DNA from: Pseudomonas sp. PA27(2017) | GTDB taxonomy: Bacteria > Pseudomonadota > Gammaproteobacteria > Pseudomonadales > Pseudomonadaceae | Direction: 5' to 3' | Length of the DNA stretch: 64,000 nucleotides | Assembly: GCF_001945445.1 (NCBI RefSeq) | Contig: NZ_MSXW01000016.1 | Location: 186,001 to 250,000 of the forward strand | Notes under the pieces: generated by a model | What the model was told of the DNA's origin: nothing | Seen by the model: only the letters and a program-made list of their open reading frames with translations | The model's database searches: none | Position numbers and translations under genes: made by a program | Part shown: positions 51,906 to 59,736 of the stretch, in pieces | Layout: the number at the start of each line of letters is the position of its first letter | Position numbering within the stretch: the first letter of the stretch is position 1

Positions 51906-53273
51906 ATGGCCAAGGCCAAACGCTTGTACGGCTGCACCGAGTGCGGCGCGACCTTTCCCAAGTGGGCCGGGCAATGCGGCGAGTGCGGCGCCTGGAACAC
52001 CCTCACCGAAACCATGATCGAAGCCGGCGGCGCTGCGGCTCCCAGCGGGCGAACCGGCTGGGCCGGGCAGCAGGCGCAGTTGAAGACCCTGGCCGAAGTC
52101 AGCGTCGAGGAAGTTGCGCGCTTTTCCACCGCGTCGGCCGAGCTCGATCGCGTGCTCGGCGGCGGTCTGGTGGATGGCTCGGTGGTGCTGATCGGCGGCG
52201 ACCCGGGTATCGGCAAGTCGACCATCCTGCTGCAGACCCTGTGCAACGTCGCCCAGCGTTTTCCGGCGCTGTACGTCACCGGCGAGGAATCCCAGCAGCA
52301 GGTGGCGATGCGCGCTCGGCGCCTGGGCCTGCCGGAAGACAAACTCAAGGTGATGACCGAAACCTGCATCGAAAGCATCATCGCCACCGCCCGCCATGAA
52401 AAGCCCAAGGTGATGGTGATCGACTCGATCCAGACCATCTTCACCGAACAGCTGCAGTCCGCGCCCGGCGGCGTCGCCCAGGTGCGCGAGAGTGCGGCGC
52501 TGCTGGTGCGCTTTGCCAAGCAGAGCGGCACGGCGATCTTCCTGGTCGGCCACGTGACGAAAGAGGGCGCCCTGGCCGGTCCACGGGTGCTCGAGCACAT
52601 GGTCGATACCGTGCTGTACTTCGAGGGCGACCCCGATGGTCGCCTGCGTTTGTTGCGTGCGGTGAAGAACCGTTTCGGCGCGATCAACGAGCTGGGCGTG
52701 TTCGGCATGACCGACAAGGGCCTCAAGGAAGTCAGCAACCCTTCGGCGATCTTTCTCACCCGCGCCCAGGAGGAAGTGCCGGGCAGCATCGTCATGGCCA
52801 CCTGGGAAGGCACCCGGCCAATGCTGGTGGAGGTGCAGGCGCTGGTCGACACCAGCCATATGGCCAACCCGCGCCGCGTGACCCTGGGCCTGGATCAGAA
52901 CCGTCTGGCCATGCTGCTCGCGGTGTTACACCGCCACGGCGGCATCCCCACCTATGACCAGGACGTGTTTCTGAACGTGGTAGGCGGCGTGAAGGTGCTG
53001 GAAACCGCCTCCGACCTGGCGCTGATGGCCGCGGTGATTTCCAGCCTGCGCAATCGGCCGCTGCCCCACGATCTGCTGGTGTTCGGCGAGGTGGGCCTGT
53101 CCGGCGAAATCCGCCCGGTGCCCAGTGGTCAGGAGCGCCTGAAAGAGGCAGCCAAGCACGGCTTCAAGCGCGCCATCGTGCCCAAGGGCAATGCGCCGAA
53201 AGAGTCGCCGTCGGGCCTTCAGGTGGTTGCCGTGACGCGGCTGGAGCAGGCGCTCGACGCGCTGTTCGAGTAG
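51906..53273 (+). CDS. radA: DNA repair protein RadA (Sms)
   Basis: A 455-residue DnaB-like helicase that processes recombination intermediates. A zinc finger sits at C10/C13/C24/C27 (CTECGATFPKWAGQCGECG). The RecA-like core has Walker A GDPGIGKST at about residues 98-106, Walker B VMVIDSI and the RadA-specific KNRFG motif in RAVKNRFGAINELGVF. The Lon-like C-terminal domain closes the protein (NVVGGVKVLETASDLALMAAV, then FGEVGLSGEIRPV). The ATG at 51906 is the normal start; the longer ORF begins in the divergent promoter. Confidence 0.97.
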   Translation: MAKAKRLYGCTECGATFPKWAGQCGECGAWNTLTETMIEAGGAAAPSGRTGWAGQQAQLKTLAEVSVEEVARFSTASAELDRVLGGGLVDGSVVLIGGDPGIGKSTILLQTLCNVAQRFPALYVTGEESQQQVAMRARRLGLPEDKLKVMTETCIESIIATARHEKPKVMVIDSIQTIFTEQLQSAPGGVAQVRESAALLVRFAKQSGTAIFLVGHVTKEGALAGPRVLEHMVDTVLYFEGDPDGRLRLLRAVKNRFGAINELGVFGMTDKGLKEVSNPSAIFLTRAQEEVPGSIVMATWEGTRPMLVEVQALVDTSHMANPRRVTLGLDQNRLAMLLAVLHRHGGIPTYDQDVFLNVVGGVKVLETASDLALMAAVISSLRNRPLPHDLLVFGEVGLSGEIRPVPSGQERLKEAAKHGFKRAIVPKGNAPKESPSGLQVVAVTRLEQALDALFE

Positions 53274-53309
53274 CTGCGGCGTTCTGCCGCTAGGGGCGCC
53301 TGGCGGCCA

Positions 53310-53323
53310 TTGATCCGCGTCAA
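53310..53323. promoter_or_regulatory. ANR-box candidate upstream of the 57-residue ORF
   Basis: TTGATCCGCGTCAA is TTGAT-N4-GTCAA, one mismatch from the consensus and a perfect inverted repeat in its outer four positions. Its centre is about 64 bp from the ATG at 53381, the same distance as the box at 50508. Confidence 0.65.
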
Positions 53324-53380
53324 TGGGTGGGCAGGGCGGCAGTCGCAGGATGAAGGCGTACCCACAGAGGAGTCGCCATC

Positions 53381-53554
53381 ATGCTGCTGTTCTACGACAT
53401 CATCGCCAAAGCCAGTTTCTCGCCAGTCGACCGCCTGGGCGTCGAGCGCAAGCGTCAGCCGCTACTCGATGTGCTGCCGCAACTGGTGAAGGCGCGCCGT
53501 GCCCGTCGCCGCGAGGCCGATGCGGCCTGCTGCGATTTTGGCATCGGCCACTGA
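53381..53554 (+). CDS. Small 57-residue basic protein, ANR-box gene
   Basis: A short ORF not normally called. It reads MLLFYDIIAKASFSPVDRL, then GVERKRQPLLDVLPQLVKARRARRREADAACCDFGIGH. It has a hydrophobic start, a run of arginines (KARRARRREA) and a cysteine pair near the end. AGAGGAG lies 9 bases upstream. It sits between radA and the minus-strand TPR gene, where P. aeruginosa has small genes next to radA. The upstream ANR box and ribosome site are the main reasons to believe in it. Confidence 0.65.
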   Translation: MLLFYDIIAKASFSPVDRLGVERKRQPLLDVLPQLVKARRARRREADAACCDFGIGH

Positions 53555-53573
53555 GCAGTGTGAGCACTGCCCC

Positions 53574-55754
53574 TCACTCTTTCATCTTGGCAACCGCTTT
53601 TTTGGCGCGGCGGCGCCAGTAGATGGCGACGCCGACCACGGCTATCGAGAGTGCGGTCAGCGCACCTTGGTGTTCGTATGCGACTTGCCTGACGGCCTGT
53701 CCGCGTTCGATCCATTGCCTTTTGCGGGCTGCCCGGAAATCCGGCGTCTCGCAGGCGCCCACCCCGAACACGAAGGCCGGAGCAGGCGGCAGGCGCAGAG
53801 CGCCTTGTTCCACATAACGACGGTAGTAGCTCTGTGCACGTTGCGGATCGACATTGATCATCCAGTCGGTGACCGCACACAAGGTGCTGGCGAACGCCTG
53901 ACTGCGCTCCGGCAGCAGGTCTGCCGCGCTGCTGGCCAGATCCGCCGCTATCCAGCGGTAATGAAAGCGTCGATAGGGGGCGGCAGCAGTGGCGTTCCAG
54001 CGCTGTGCCTCGGCTGCCGATAGCAGGCCACCAGTTTCAATGGGCTCTGCATCCGAGATCATTTGAGCGCTGTTGTAGCGTTCTGGATAGTTACCTGCAT
54101 AAACGTAGTTATCCGGCCCCAGTTCGTAGCCCAGCAGTTCCATGCCTTGGCGGCGAAGGAGGCTCGCTGCCTCGAAATAGGCCTCGGCGCGGCCAATGTC
54201 GGTCCAGGCACTTTGCGCCCGCTCGCGCGCTTGCTGATAGTCGGCCGCGGCCTGCTGTTGCTCGGCCTGGGCAAAGTAGCCACGCGCCTCGTCGTAACGG
54301 CCGTCGCGCATTAGGCGGCGTGCTAGCAGCTCCCGCAGGCGCATTGCCGTTGGACGGTCCCAGTAATTCCATGGCTCGCTGTCCACAGGCTGCGGAGCGC
54401 TGGCAACTTGGCTGTCGACGTAACCCTTGAGTTCATCGGTTGTCAGTACGCGTTCAGCCACAGCCGCGGCGTCCTGCCAGTAAATATCTCCCCCGCGATA
54501 AAGCTGCTCGAAGGCCTGCAGGTAGTCACCACGCTCGAGGGCGAGAATCGCCGACTCACCTTCGATGCGGCACTTGGGCTTCAGGGTTTCGTTCAGCCAA
54601 TCGCCGTTACGTCGCCAGCCCCAGTTCTCGTCTTCCGGAAAACCTTTGGCCGCTTCGGCATAGGCCTGGCTGGCGGCTTCGCTGTCGCCTGCGCGTAGCG
54701 CCATCTTGGCGCGCAGCCACCAGTTCAGACCGCTATCGGTGGCGCGGTCGAGAAAACGCTGGGTTGAGGCGTAGTTGCCTTCGCGGTAGGCGATGGCCGC
54801 GAGGCGGTCGGCATCATCCAACTGCTGGATATCGGTCTGCTGGATCAGCGTCAGCAGGCGCTCTGCGGGAAGCGACGAATGTTGGATGCCAGCCAGCAAC
54901 ATGGCGCTGAGCAACTGGCGCACCGCTTGCTGATGCAGCAGCGGCCGCAGGTGCTGGTCATCCAGAGCCGCGAGCGATGCGCCGACCTCGCGTAGTGAAC
55001 TGGTGCCGGTTTCGGAACCATGGATGGCCTGGCTGGCATAGAGCGCGATGGCTTGGCTCCATTCGCCGGCGTGCAGATACAGTCGCGCCTGCTCACCGAG
55101 GCTGGCCAAGGCCAGTTCGAGCGGATCGTCAAAGCCCTCGATCGCTAGCTGGCGCGTCAGCTCAAAGGCCGCGGCCGCCCGTCGCGGCAGGTTGGGCTCA
55201 TTGGTGTCGCTAGCCTCACCGCTCATAAGGGCCAAGCTACGGCCCAGAGAGTAAGCCGCCCATGTGCTGCGCAACTTGCGTTGTTCGGCCGGCAAGGCCA
55301 GTACGCGTTGGAAGTGTTCTGCAGCCTGCCAGTGATCACCTTGGGCGAAGGCCACGGCGCCAGCGGTGTATAGGCGCAGCTCGGCTGGCAATTCGGCGCC
55401 CTGGCTTTCTACCTGGGCCGCTTCGGTGAGTGCACGCAACTGTTGAACTCGCTCGAAGAGACCGTCCTGTAGCTGTGATTTTTCCACCTCTTCTCGCTGA
55501 ATCGGCAGTCGGTCGTTGGTGCCCGGGTACTGCTGGAGCGTCGCTTCACTGGCCCTACCCAGGCCAGGGATTGTGGCGCCGAGTTTACGAATTTCCTGAA
55601 CGAAGCTGCCTTCGGGCATTTTTGCCAGCGCGTTCTGGCGATCATTGAGCAGCAGGTAGGGGAAATCCGGTCCGCAGGCGATGGCAGGGGACAGCGGCAG
55701 CAACAGGCCAATGCCGGCACTGAACAGTCGGCGTTGCCACTCAGGGTGATACAT
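53574..55754 (-). CDS. Secreted TPR-like protein of unknown function, C-terminal membrane anchor
   Basis: A 726-residue exported protein. The signal region LFSAGIGLLLPLSPAIACGPDFPYLLLND has a cysteine after the likely cleavage site. The body is rich in alanine-based helical repeats of TPR type (AVAFAQGDHWQAAEHFQRVLALPAEQ, RYDEARGYFAQAEQQQAAADYQ). A C-terminal helix (ALTALSIAVVGVAIYW, about 698-713) is followed by a basic tail, so it is anchored in the inner membrane with a large periplasmic domain. AAGGAG precedes ATG 55754. It is translated with the DUF3142 gene (14-base overlap). I recognise no function; the CGPDFP start is shared by a few uncharacterised families. Confidence 0.85.
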   Translation of the reverse strand: MYHPEWQRRLFSAGIGLLLPLSPAIACGPDFPYLLLNDRQNALAKMPEGSFVQEIRKLGATIPGLGRASEATLQQYPGTNDRLPIQREEVEKSQLQDGLFERVQQLRALTEAAQVESQGAELPAELRLYTAGAVAFAQGDHWQAAEHFQRVLALPAEQRKLRSTWAAYSLGRSLALMSGEASDTNEPNLPRRAAAAFELTRQLAIEGFDDPLELALASLGEQARLYLHAGEWSQAIALYASQAIHGSETGTSSLREVGASLAALDDQHLRPLLHQQAVRQLLSAMLLAGIQHSSLPAERLLTLIQQTDIQQLDDADRLAAIAYREGNYASTQRFLDRATDSGLNWWLRAKMALRAGDSEAASQAYAEAAKGFPEDENWGWRRNGDWLNETLKPKCRIEGESAILALERGDYLQAFEQLYRGGDIYWQDAAAVAERVLTTDELKGYVDSQVASAPQPVDSEPWNYWDRPTAMRLRELLARRLMRDGRYDEARGYFAQAEQQQAAADYQQARERAQSAWTDIGRAEAYFEAASLLRRQGMELLGYELGPDNYVYAGNYPERYNSAQMISDAEPIETGGLLSAAEAQRWNATAAAPYRRFHYRWIAADLASSAADLLPERSQAFASTLCAVTDWMINVDPQRAQSYYRRYVEQGALRLPPAPAFVFGVGACETPDFRAARKRQWIERGQAVRQVAYEHQGALTALSIAVVGVAIYWRRRAKKAVAKMKE

Positions 55755-56928
55755 GAATTGCTCCTTGTTCGAACAGGCTGCAGCGTACCCAACCCAGTGC
55801 CTGGCGTTGCCCCGCAGCGAGGCGTGCAGTTTGCTTGCGAAGGAAAGTCGGGCCATTTTCGCTCTGCTCCAGGCGATAGTCTGCGATGGCGTCGGCCGCT
55901 TCGCAGTGGCTGCCACGAAGGCTTATCCGTACTGGCAGCTCAACGTCGCGATTGCCATTGCTCACCAGCGTCAACTCTCGCAGCGGGCCGGCCTGCTTCA
56001 CATCCACGGTGATCGAGGCGCTCAGGGGCTGCCTGTGTAGCACCGCTTGTAAAGTCGCCAGCGGCCAGGCACGACGGTCCCCTGGCAGCGGCAGGCGGAA
56101 CCAGATAATGCCGTGCAGATTTTTCGGCCGGCGCTCGTCCAGGGTCGTCAGAAGGTTGGCAACTTGCTGGGGATCGACAAGCAGCTCACGGCGGCTTCCG
56201 CCAACATCCAGCGGGGCTTCGCTCTCGACTTGTCGTGAGGAGTCGATCATGGCGACGCCGTAGGCGGGCAGCGCCAGCATGAAGGCTTTCTCGCTGCGTT
56301 TGCCATAAGCCTCGGCCCAACGTTGTGCCTGCTGTGGGTCGAACAAACCGTCGCGTGGATCGTTGATGGCGTGCACCTGTAGTACCGAGCTGTCGACCTG
56401 GCGCAGCAGGGCTTTCAGGTGCGGGCTATTCAGCCAGGTGGGCAGGGCGGTGATGCTCAGTGCCAGGCCGGTGGGCAACGCGGAGCGCAGTGCTGCCAGC
56501 AGCTCTGTATAGGCGGGCAAGCGCGCGCTTGCGCAGTCGTGATCGATTTCCACACCTTGCAGATTGATTCCGCGGGCCTGCCATTCATCTAGCAGGCTCT
56601 TTGTCTGGTTGAGAATCTGCTCCTGATTCAGTTGTGGCAACTGTCCATCGAGTCGTATCACCATCATCACCGGCCGACCGTCGGCGACCAACTGCTGCAG
56701 GTTGGGGTAGGCTCTGGCCCAGCCAGCCTTGGGGTGAAACTGCAGGGCCAGTACGCGTAAGGCGGTGAAGTCATCCTTGGTCTGAGCCAGTACGTGATGA
56801 TGGACGGGCTGCCATTGCCGTTGCCAGATGTAGACTTGCTGCTCCAGTGGTGCTGATGGCGGCGGCGAGCAGGCAACGCAAAGCAGCGTCAGCAGCGACA
56901 GGCACAAACAGTTAAGTAATTGATGCAT
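55741..56928 (-). CDS. DUF3142 lipoprotein, TIM-barrel-like
   Basis: A 395-residue predicted lipoprotein: signal peptide to LLCVAC with the lipobox cysteine C20. The remainder fits DUF3142: residues near 40-130 alternate strands and helices, and NLQGVEIDHDCASA (E127-D131) resembles the acidic strand-end motif of glycosidase-like TIM barrels. QVHAINDPRDG and GIIWFRLPLPGDRRAW follow. A role on peptidoglycan or a surface polysaccharide is suggested only by that resemblance. It overlaps the TPR gene by 14 bases and is the first gene of the pair. The pair interrupts a stretch that is otherwise conserved between radA and mapZ. Confidence 0.85.
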   Translation of the reverse strand: MHQLLNCLCLSLLTLLCVACSPPPSAPLEQQVYIWQRQWQPVHHHVLAQTKDDFTALRVLALQFHPKAGWARAYPNLQQLVADGRPVMMVIRLDGQLPQLNQEQILNQTKSLLDEWQARGINLQGVEIDHDCASARLPAYTELLAALRSALPTGLALSITALPTWLNSPHLKALLRQVDSSVLQVHAINDPRDGLFDPQQAQRWAEAYGKRSEKAFMLALPAYGVAMIDSSRQVESEAPLDVGGSRRELLVDPQQVANLLTTLDERRPKNLHGIIWFRLPLPGDRRAWPLATLQAVLHRQPLSASITVDVKQAGPLRELTLVSNGNRDVELPVRISLRGSHCEAADAIADYRLEQSENGPTFLRKQTARLAAGQRQALGWVRCSLFEQGAIHVSP

Positions 56929-57045
56929 TCGGTCGGTATCGTCGCGCAGCGGGGCGGTGTAAACGATACGCCTCGCCCGAATTAGCTGCGCGCTGATTTT
57001 GTGAAGCCACGTCTCGTGAGGTCGCAGGCCTCTGGATGCGAAGAA

Positions 57046-57417
57046 TCAGTTATCGTCTTCGCAAAGCGCTGTCAGCTCGCGTTCGAGCAGGGCTTCGTCG
57101 CCCAGGTTGAGTTCCACCAGGCGCCGCAGGTGGCTCATCGAATCCAGGTCGATGTGGTGGCAGAGAAAGCCCAGTACGCGCTCTTCGCGGTGTACCAGCT
57201 CGACCTGCATGGTCACTTGCAGATTGTCGTCCAGGGCGATGCGCAGCAGGTAATCCTGGCCGGTCTCGCCCTCCCAGTTCCACGGCCTGCGCACCAGCAC
57301 ACCGCGAAACGAGATGTCGTGCAACTCCACTTGCCAGCTCTGCTCGCCCTGAATGATCTCGGCGGGCGCGTCGAAGGCGATGCGCTGGAAGCGCCGACGT
57401 TCGTGGTTGTCACTCAT
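57046..57417 (-). CDS. mapZ: PilZ-domain protein MapZ, c-di-GMP receptor
   Basis: A 123-residue PilZ protein. The c-di-GMP site is complete: RRRFQR at residues 8-13 and the DxSxxG element DISFRG near residues 34-39. It closely follows P. aeruginosa PA4608 (MapZ), including IAFDAPAEIIQGE and HIDLDSMSHLRRLVELNLGDEALLERE. MapZ binds chemotaxis methyltransferase CheR1 and couples c-di-GMP to flagellar behaviour. It stands between the DUF3142 gene and the two-component system, all on the minus strand. Confidence 0.95.
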   Translation of the reverse strand: MSDNHERRRFQRIAFDAPAEIIQGEQSWQVELHDISFRGVLVRRPWNWEGETGQDYLLRIALDDNLQVTMQVELVHREERVLGFLCHHIDLDSMSHLRRLVELNLGDEALLERELTALCEDDN

Positions 57418-57493
57418 GGAAGCTGTCCTCTGATGATTTAGTCCACTATAGCCAAGGCGCGGGGCGGCGTCGCCGAGCGCGCTGGCGTGGTTG

Positions 57494-58120
57494 TCAGTTT
57501 TGCGGCGACCAGCCGTACTCCATGGCGTGCTTGACCAGGTCGGCGGGCTTTTCGATGTCCAGTTTGCGGCGAATGTTCAGTCGGTAGGTTTCCACGGTGC
57601 GCACGCTGATCGCCAGCTCGCGGGCCATGGCCTTGTTGTTCAGGCCCTGGGCCATCATCAGCAGCACCTGGCGTTCGCGCGGTGTGAGCTCGCCTTCCTC
57701 GGTTTCTTCCTGGGCCAGCTTGTGGGCCACGTCGCCGCTGTAGAAACGCCCGCCGACCGCCAGCACGTCGATGGCGGAGATGATGTCCTGGGACGGCGCT
57801 TCCTTGAGCACGTAGCCCGAGGCGCCCATGCGCAGCGAGCTGCTCACGTATTCCTGATTGTCGTACATGCTGAGGATCAGCACCTTGGTGGCCGGGTGGC
57901 GTTTCTTGATGATGCCGGTCAGCTCCAGGCCGTTGATGTCCTTGAGGCCGATGTCCATCAGGAGGATGTCCGGCTGTTCGCGGGCCACCAGTTCCAGCGC
58001 CTCGCTGCCACTGCCGGCTTCCCCGGCGATCTCGAAGTGGTCGACCATCGACAGCAGGGTGCGAATGCCTTCGCGCACCAGGATATGGTCGTCGACGAGG
58101 GCGATGCGGATGGTCTTCAT
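57494..58120 (-). CDS. NarL/LuxR-family response regulator
   Basis: A 208-residue response regulator. The receiver domain has the acidic pair D10-D11, phosphorylation site D56 in ILLMDIGLKDI and the conserved lysine in GASGYVLKEA. A LuxR-type helix-turn-helix occupies about 145-205 (LTPRERQVLLMMAQGLNNKAMARELAISVRTVETYRLNIRRKL). It overlaps the sensor gene by four bases. Cognate sites are probably the paired CTACGTAG palindromes upstream of cstA, 59596-59613. Confidence 0.94.
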   Translation of the reverse strand: MKTIRIALVDDHILVREGIRTLLSMVDHFEIAGEAGSGSEALELVAREQPDILLMDIGLKDINGLELTGIIKKRHPATKVLILSMYDNQEYVSSSLRMGASGYVLKEAPSQDIISAIDVLAVGGRFYSGDVAHKLAQEETEEGELTPRERQVLLMMAQGLNNKAMARELAISVRTVETYRLNIRRKLDIEKPADLVKHAMEYGWSPQN

Positions 58121-59490
58121 GCGGGCTCGGTCCGGGATTGTGTCGCGTCCGCGGAGAGTAACAGGGCGACGGTCAGAACGGTGCCGGCGGATGTGGAGGC
58201 GATGTTGAAGTCGCCGCCGAAATGCTCCACCCGCTCGCGGATGTTGCGCAGGCCGATGCCGCCACTCTGCTCGGCCTGGCGTGGGCTGAACCCCGTGCCG
58301 TCGTCGCTGATGCGCAGGTTGACCCGCCGCGGGTTGCCGGTCAGCTGGATGGTCACCTGGCCGGCGCCGGCGTGGCGCTCGATGTTGGTCAGCGCCTCCT
58401 GGAGGATGCGAAACAGCGCCACGTTCATGTCGTCGCTCAGGCGGGTATCGCCCAGGCTGTTGTCGTAGGCCACGCGCAGTCCGCTGCGCTGCTCGAACTC
58501 GCTGGCCAGCTGGCCGATCGCCGAGGCCAGGCCGAGGGTGTCGAGTAGCGAGGGATGCAGGTCGTGGGAGATGCGCCGCACTTCGCCAATCGCCCCGGCC
58601 AAGCGCTCGATGCCTTGGCGCAAGGTTTGCGCGGCGCTGGTCTTGCCGGCTTCCAGCTCGTGGCCGGCCAGCTCGAACTTGAACTTGATCGATACCAGCA
58701 ACTGGCTGATGCCATCGTGCAGCTCTCGCGACAGGCGCGAGCGCTCCTCCTCCTGGGAGGTGATGATGCGCTGGGTCAGTTGCTGCAGTTTGCGGTCGGC
58801 CAGGCGGTGTTCGCTGACGTTGAGGGTCAGGCCGCTGGCGAACACCAGTAGCACGGCGATCAGCGCGACGATGGCGATGGCCAGCATGGTGGTGCGAATG
58901 CCGCTGCCGACGTCGTGACGAACCTGGGCGATGGCGTTGTCGACGTCTTCCAGGTAGATGCCGGTGCCGAGCATCCAGCCCCAGCGGTCGAGCATGTTCA
59001 CGTAGGCGAGCTTTTCAGCGACCTGACCGGTGGAGGGTTTCTGCCAGCCGTAGCGCTGGAAACCATCACCTTGCGTGGCGCTACGGATCAGTGCCTGGAT
59101 CACCAGCAGGCCGTGGGGATCGGTCATGTTCCACAGGTCCTTGCCCACCAGTGTGGCCTGGCGCGGGTGCATGAGGCTCTTGCCGCTGCGGTCGTAGACG
59201 AAGAAGTAGCCGTCGCTGCCGAAATTGATGCGCGCAAGTAATGCCAGCACCTGGCGTTTGGTTTCCTCGTCGTCGCGGCCGGTGTCGTAAAGCGGCGCGA
59301 TGGTGCTCATGGCCATTTCCACGTAGTGCTTGAGCTCGGCCTGCTTGCTGCCCAGGATGCTGTGCTCGATCAGCTGGGCCTGCTGGTTGCCCAGGCGCTG
59401 GTTCTGGATCAGCACCAGCAGGCACACCACGGCCACGGCCAGGAGCATGGGCAGCAGGCTCAGGGCGACGATCTTGTGCTTGAGTTGCAT
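58117..59490 (-). CDS. Sensor histidine kinase with periplasmic Cache domain
   Basis: A 457-residue membrane sensor. The first helix (about 8-28) is followed by a periplasmic single-Cache domain (about 35-195, with GSDGYFFVYDRSGKSLMHP and TGIYLEDVDNAIAQV), then a second helix (about 200-221). The dimerisation/phosphoacceptor domain is the HisKA_3 type, with H258 in RSRLSRELHDGISQLL, and a HATPase region has SDDGTGF and GIGLRNIRERV. This Cache type often binds small carboxylates such as pyruvate or acetate. It is divergent from cstA, a pyruvate/peptide transporter, which suggests that it senses the substrate of CstA. That link is inference. Confidence 0.93.
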   Translation of the reverse strand: MQLKHKIVALSLLPMLLAVAVVCLLVLIQNQRLGNQQAQLIEHSILGSKQAELKHYVEMAMSTIAPLYDTGRDDEETKRQVLALLARINFGSDGYFFVYDRSGKSLMHPRQATLVGKDLWNMTDPHGLLVIQALIRSATQGDGFQRYGWQKPSTGQVAEKLAYVNMLDRWGWMLGTGIYLEDVDNAIAQVRHDVGSGIRTTMLAIAIVALIAVLLVFASGLTLNVSEHRLADRKLQQLTQRIITSQEEERSRLSRELHDGISQLLVSIKFKFELAGHELEAGKTSAAQTLRQGIERLAGAIGEVRRISHDLHPSLLDTLGLASAIGQLASEFEQRSGLRVAYDNSLGDTRLSDDMNVALFRILQEALTNIERHAGAGQVTIQLTGNPRRVNLRISDDGTGFSPRQAEQSGGIGLRNIRERVEHFGGDFNIASTSAGTVLTVALLLSADATQSRTEPA

Positions 59491-59593
59491 GGGTCACTCC
59501 GGGCTGCCTGGCTGGGCGGGCAACGCTGTGGCGGATGAACGGCGGGCAGAGCATACACAAAGCTGCAGCACCCGGCTGACGCGATCTGCACGC

Positions 59594-59643
59594 TTCTACG
59601 TAGTTCTACGTAGAGGGCCGTGGGTAGTTTTGCGAATTACTAC
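59594..59643. promoter_or_regulatory. Tandem CTACGTAG sites between the two-component system and cstA
   Basis: TTCTACGTAG occurs twice in tandem (59594-59603 and 59604-59613), so two perfect 8-bp palindromes CTACGTAG lie with centres 10 bp apart, one helical turn. Ten bases further, GTAGT-N10-ACTAC (59624-59643) makes a looser inverted repeat. The region lies between divergent genes and is a good operator for the adjacent NarL-type regulator. Confidence 0.65.
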
Positions 59644-59685
59644 AAAGCGTACTTAGATGGATAGTTGGGGGGCTCGACAGAGCAC

Positions 59686-59693
59686 AACAATAA
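59686..59693 (+). promoter_or_regulatory. Hfq/Crc catabolite motif in the cstA leader
   Basis: AACAATAA fits the AANAAYAA pattern of Pseudomonas Hfq/Crc sites and continues as AACAATAACAA. It lies 44 bases upstream of the cstA start, within the likely 5' leader. Translational repression when preferred carbon sources are present is the expected consequence. Confidence 0.5.
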
Positions 59694-59736
59694 CAATGAG
59701 TGTCGCAGGCCGAGGCTTGCGGCCGGAGATGTCCAA

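Noticed and set aside
51770..52867. In-frame extension of the GNAT ORF through the radA region
   Set aside because: The family sequence begins at MSIELIPASA (51769); the extension is antisense to radA and has no matching domain.
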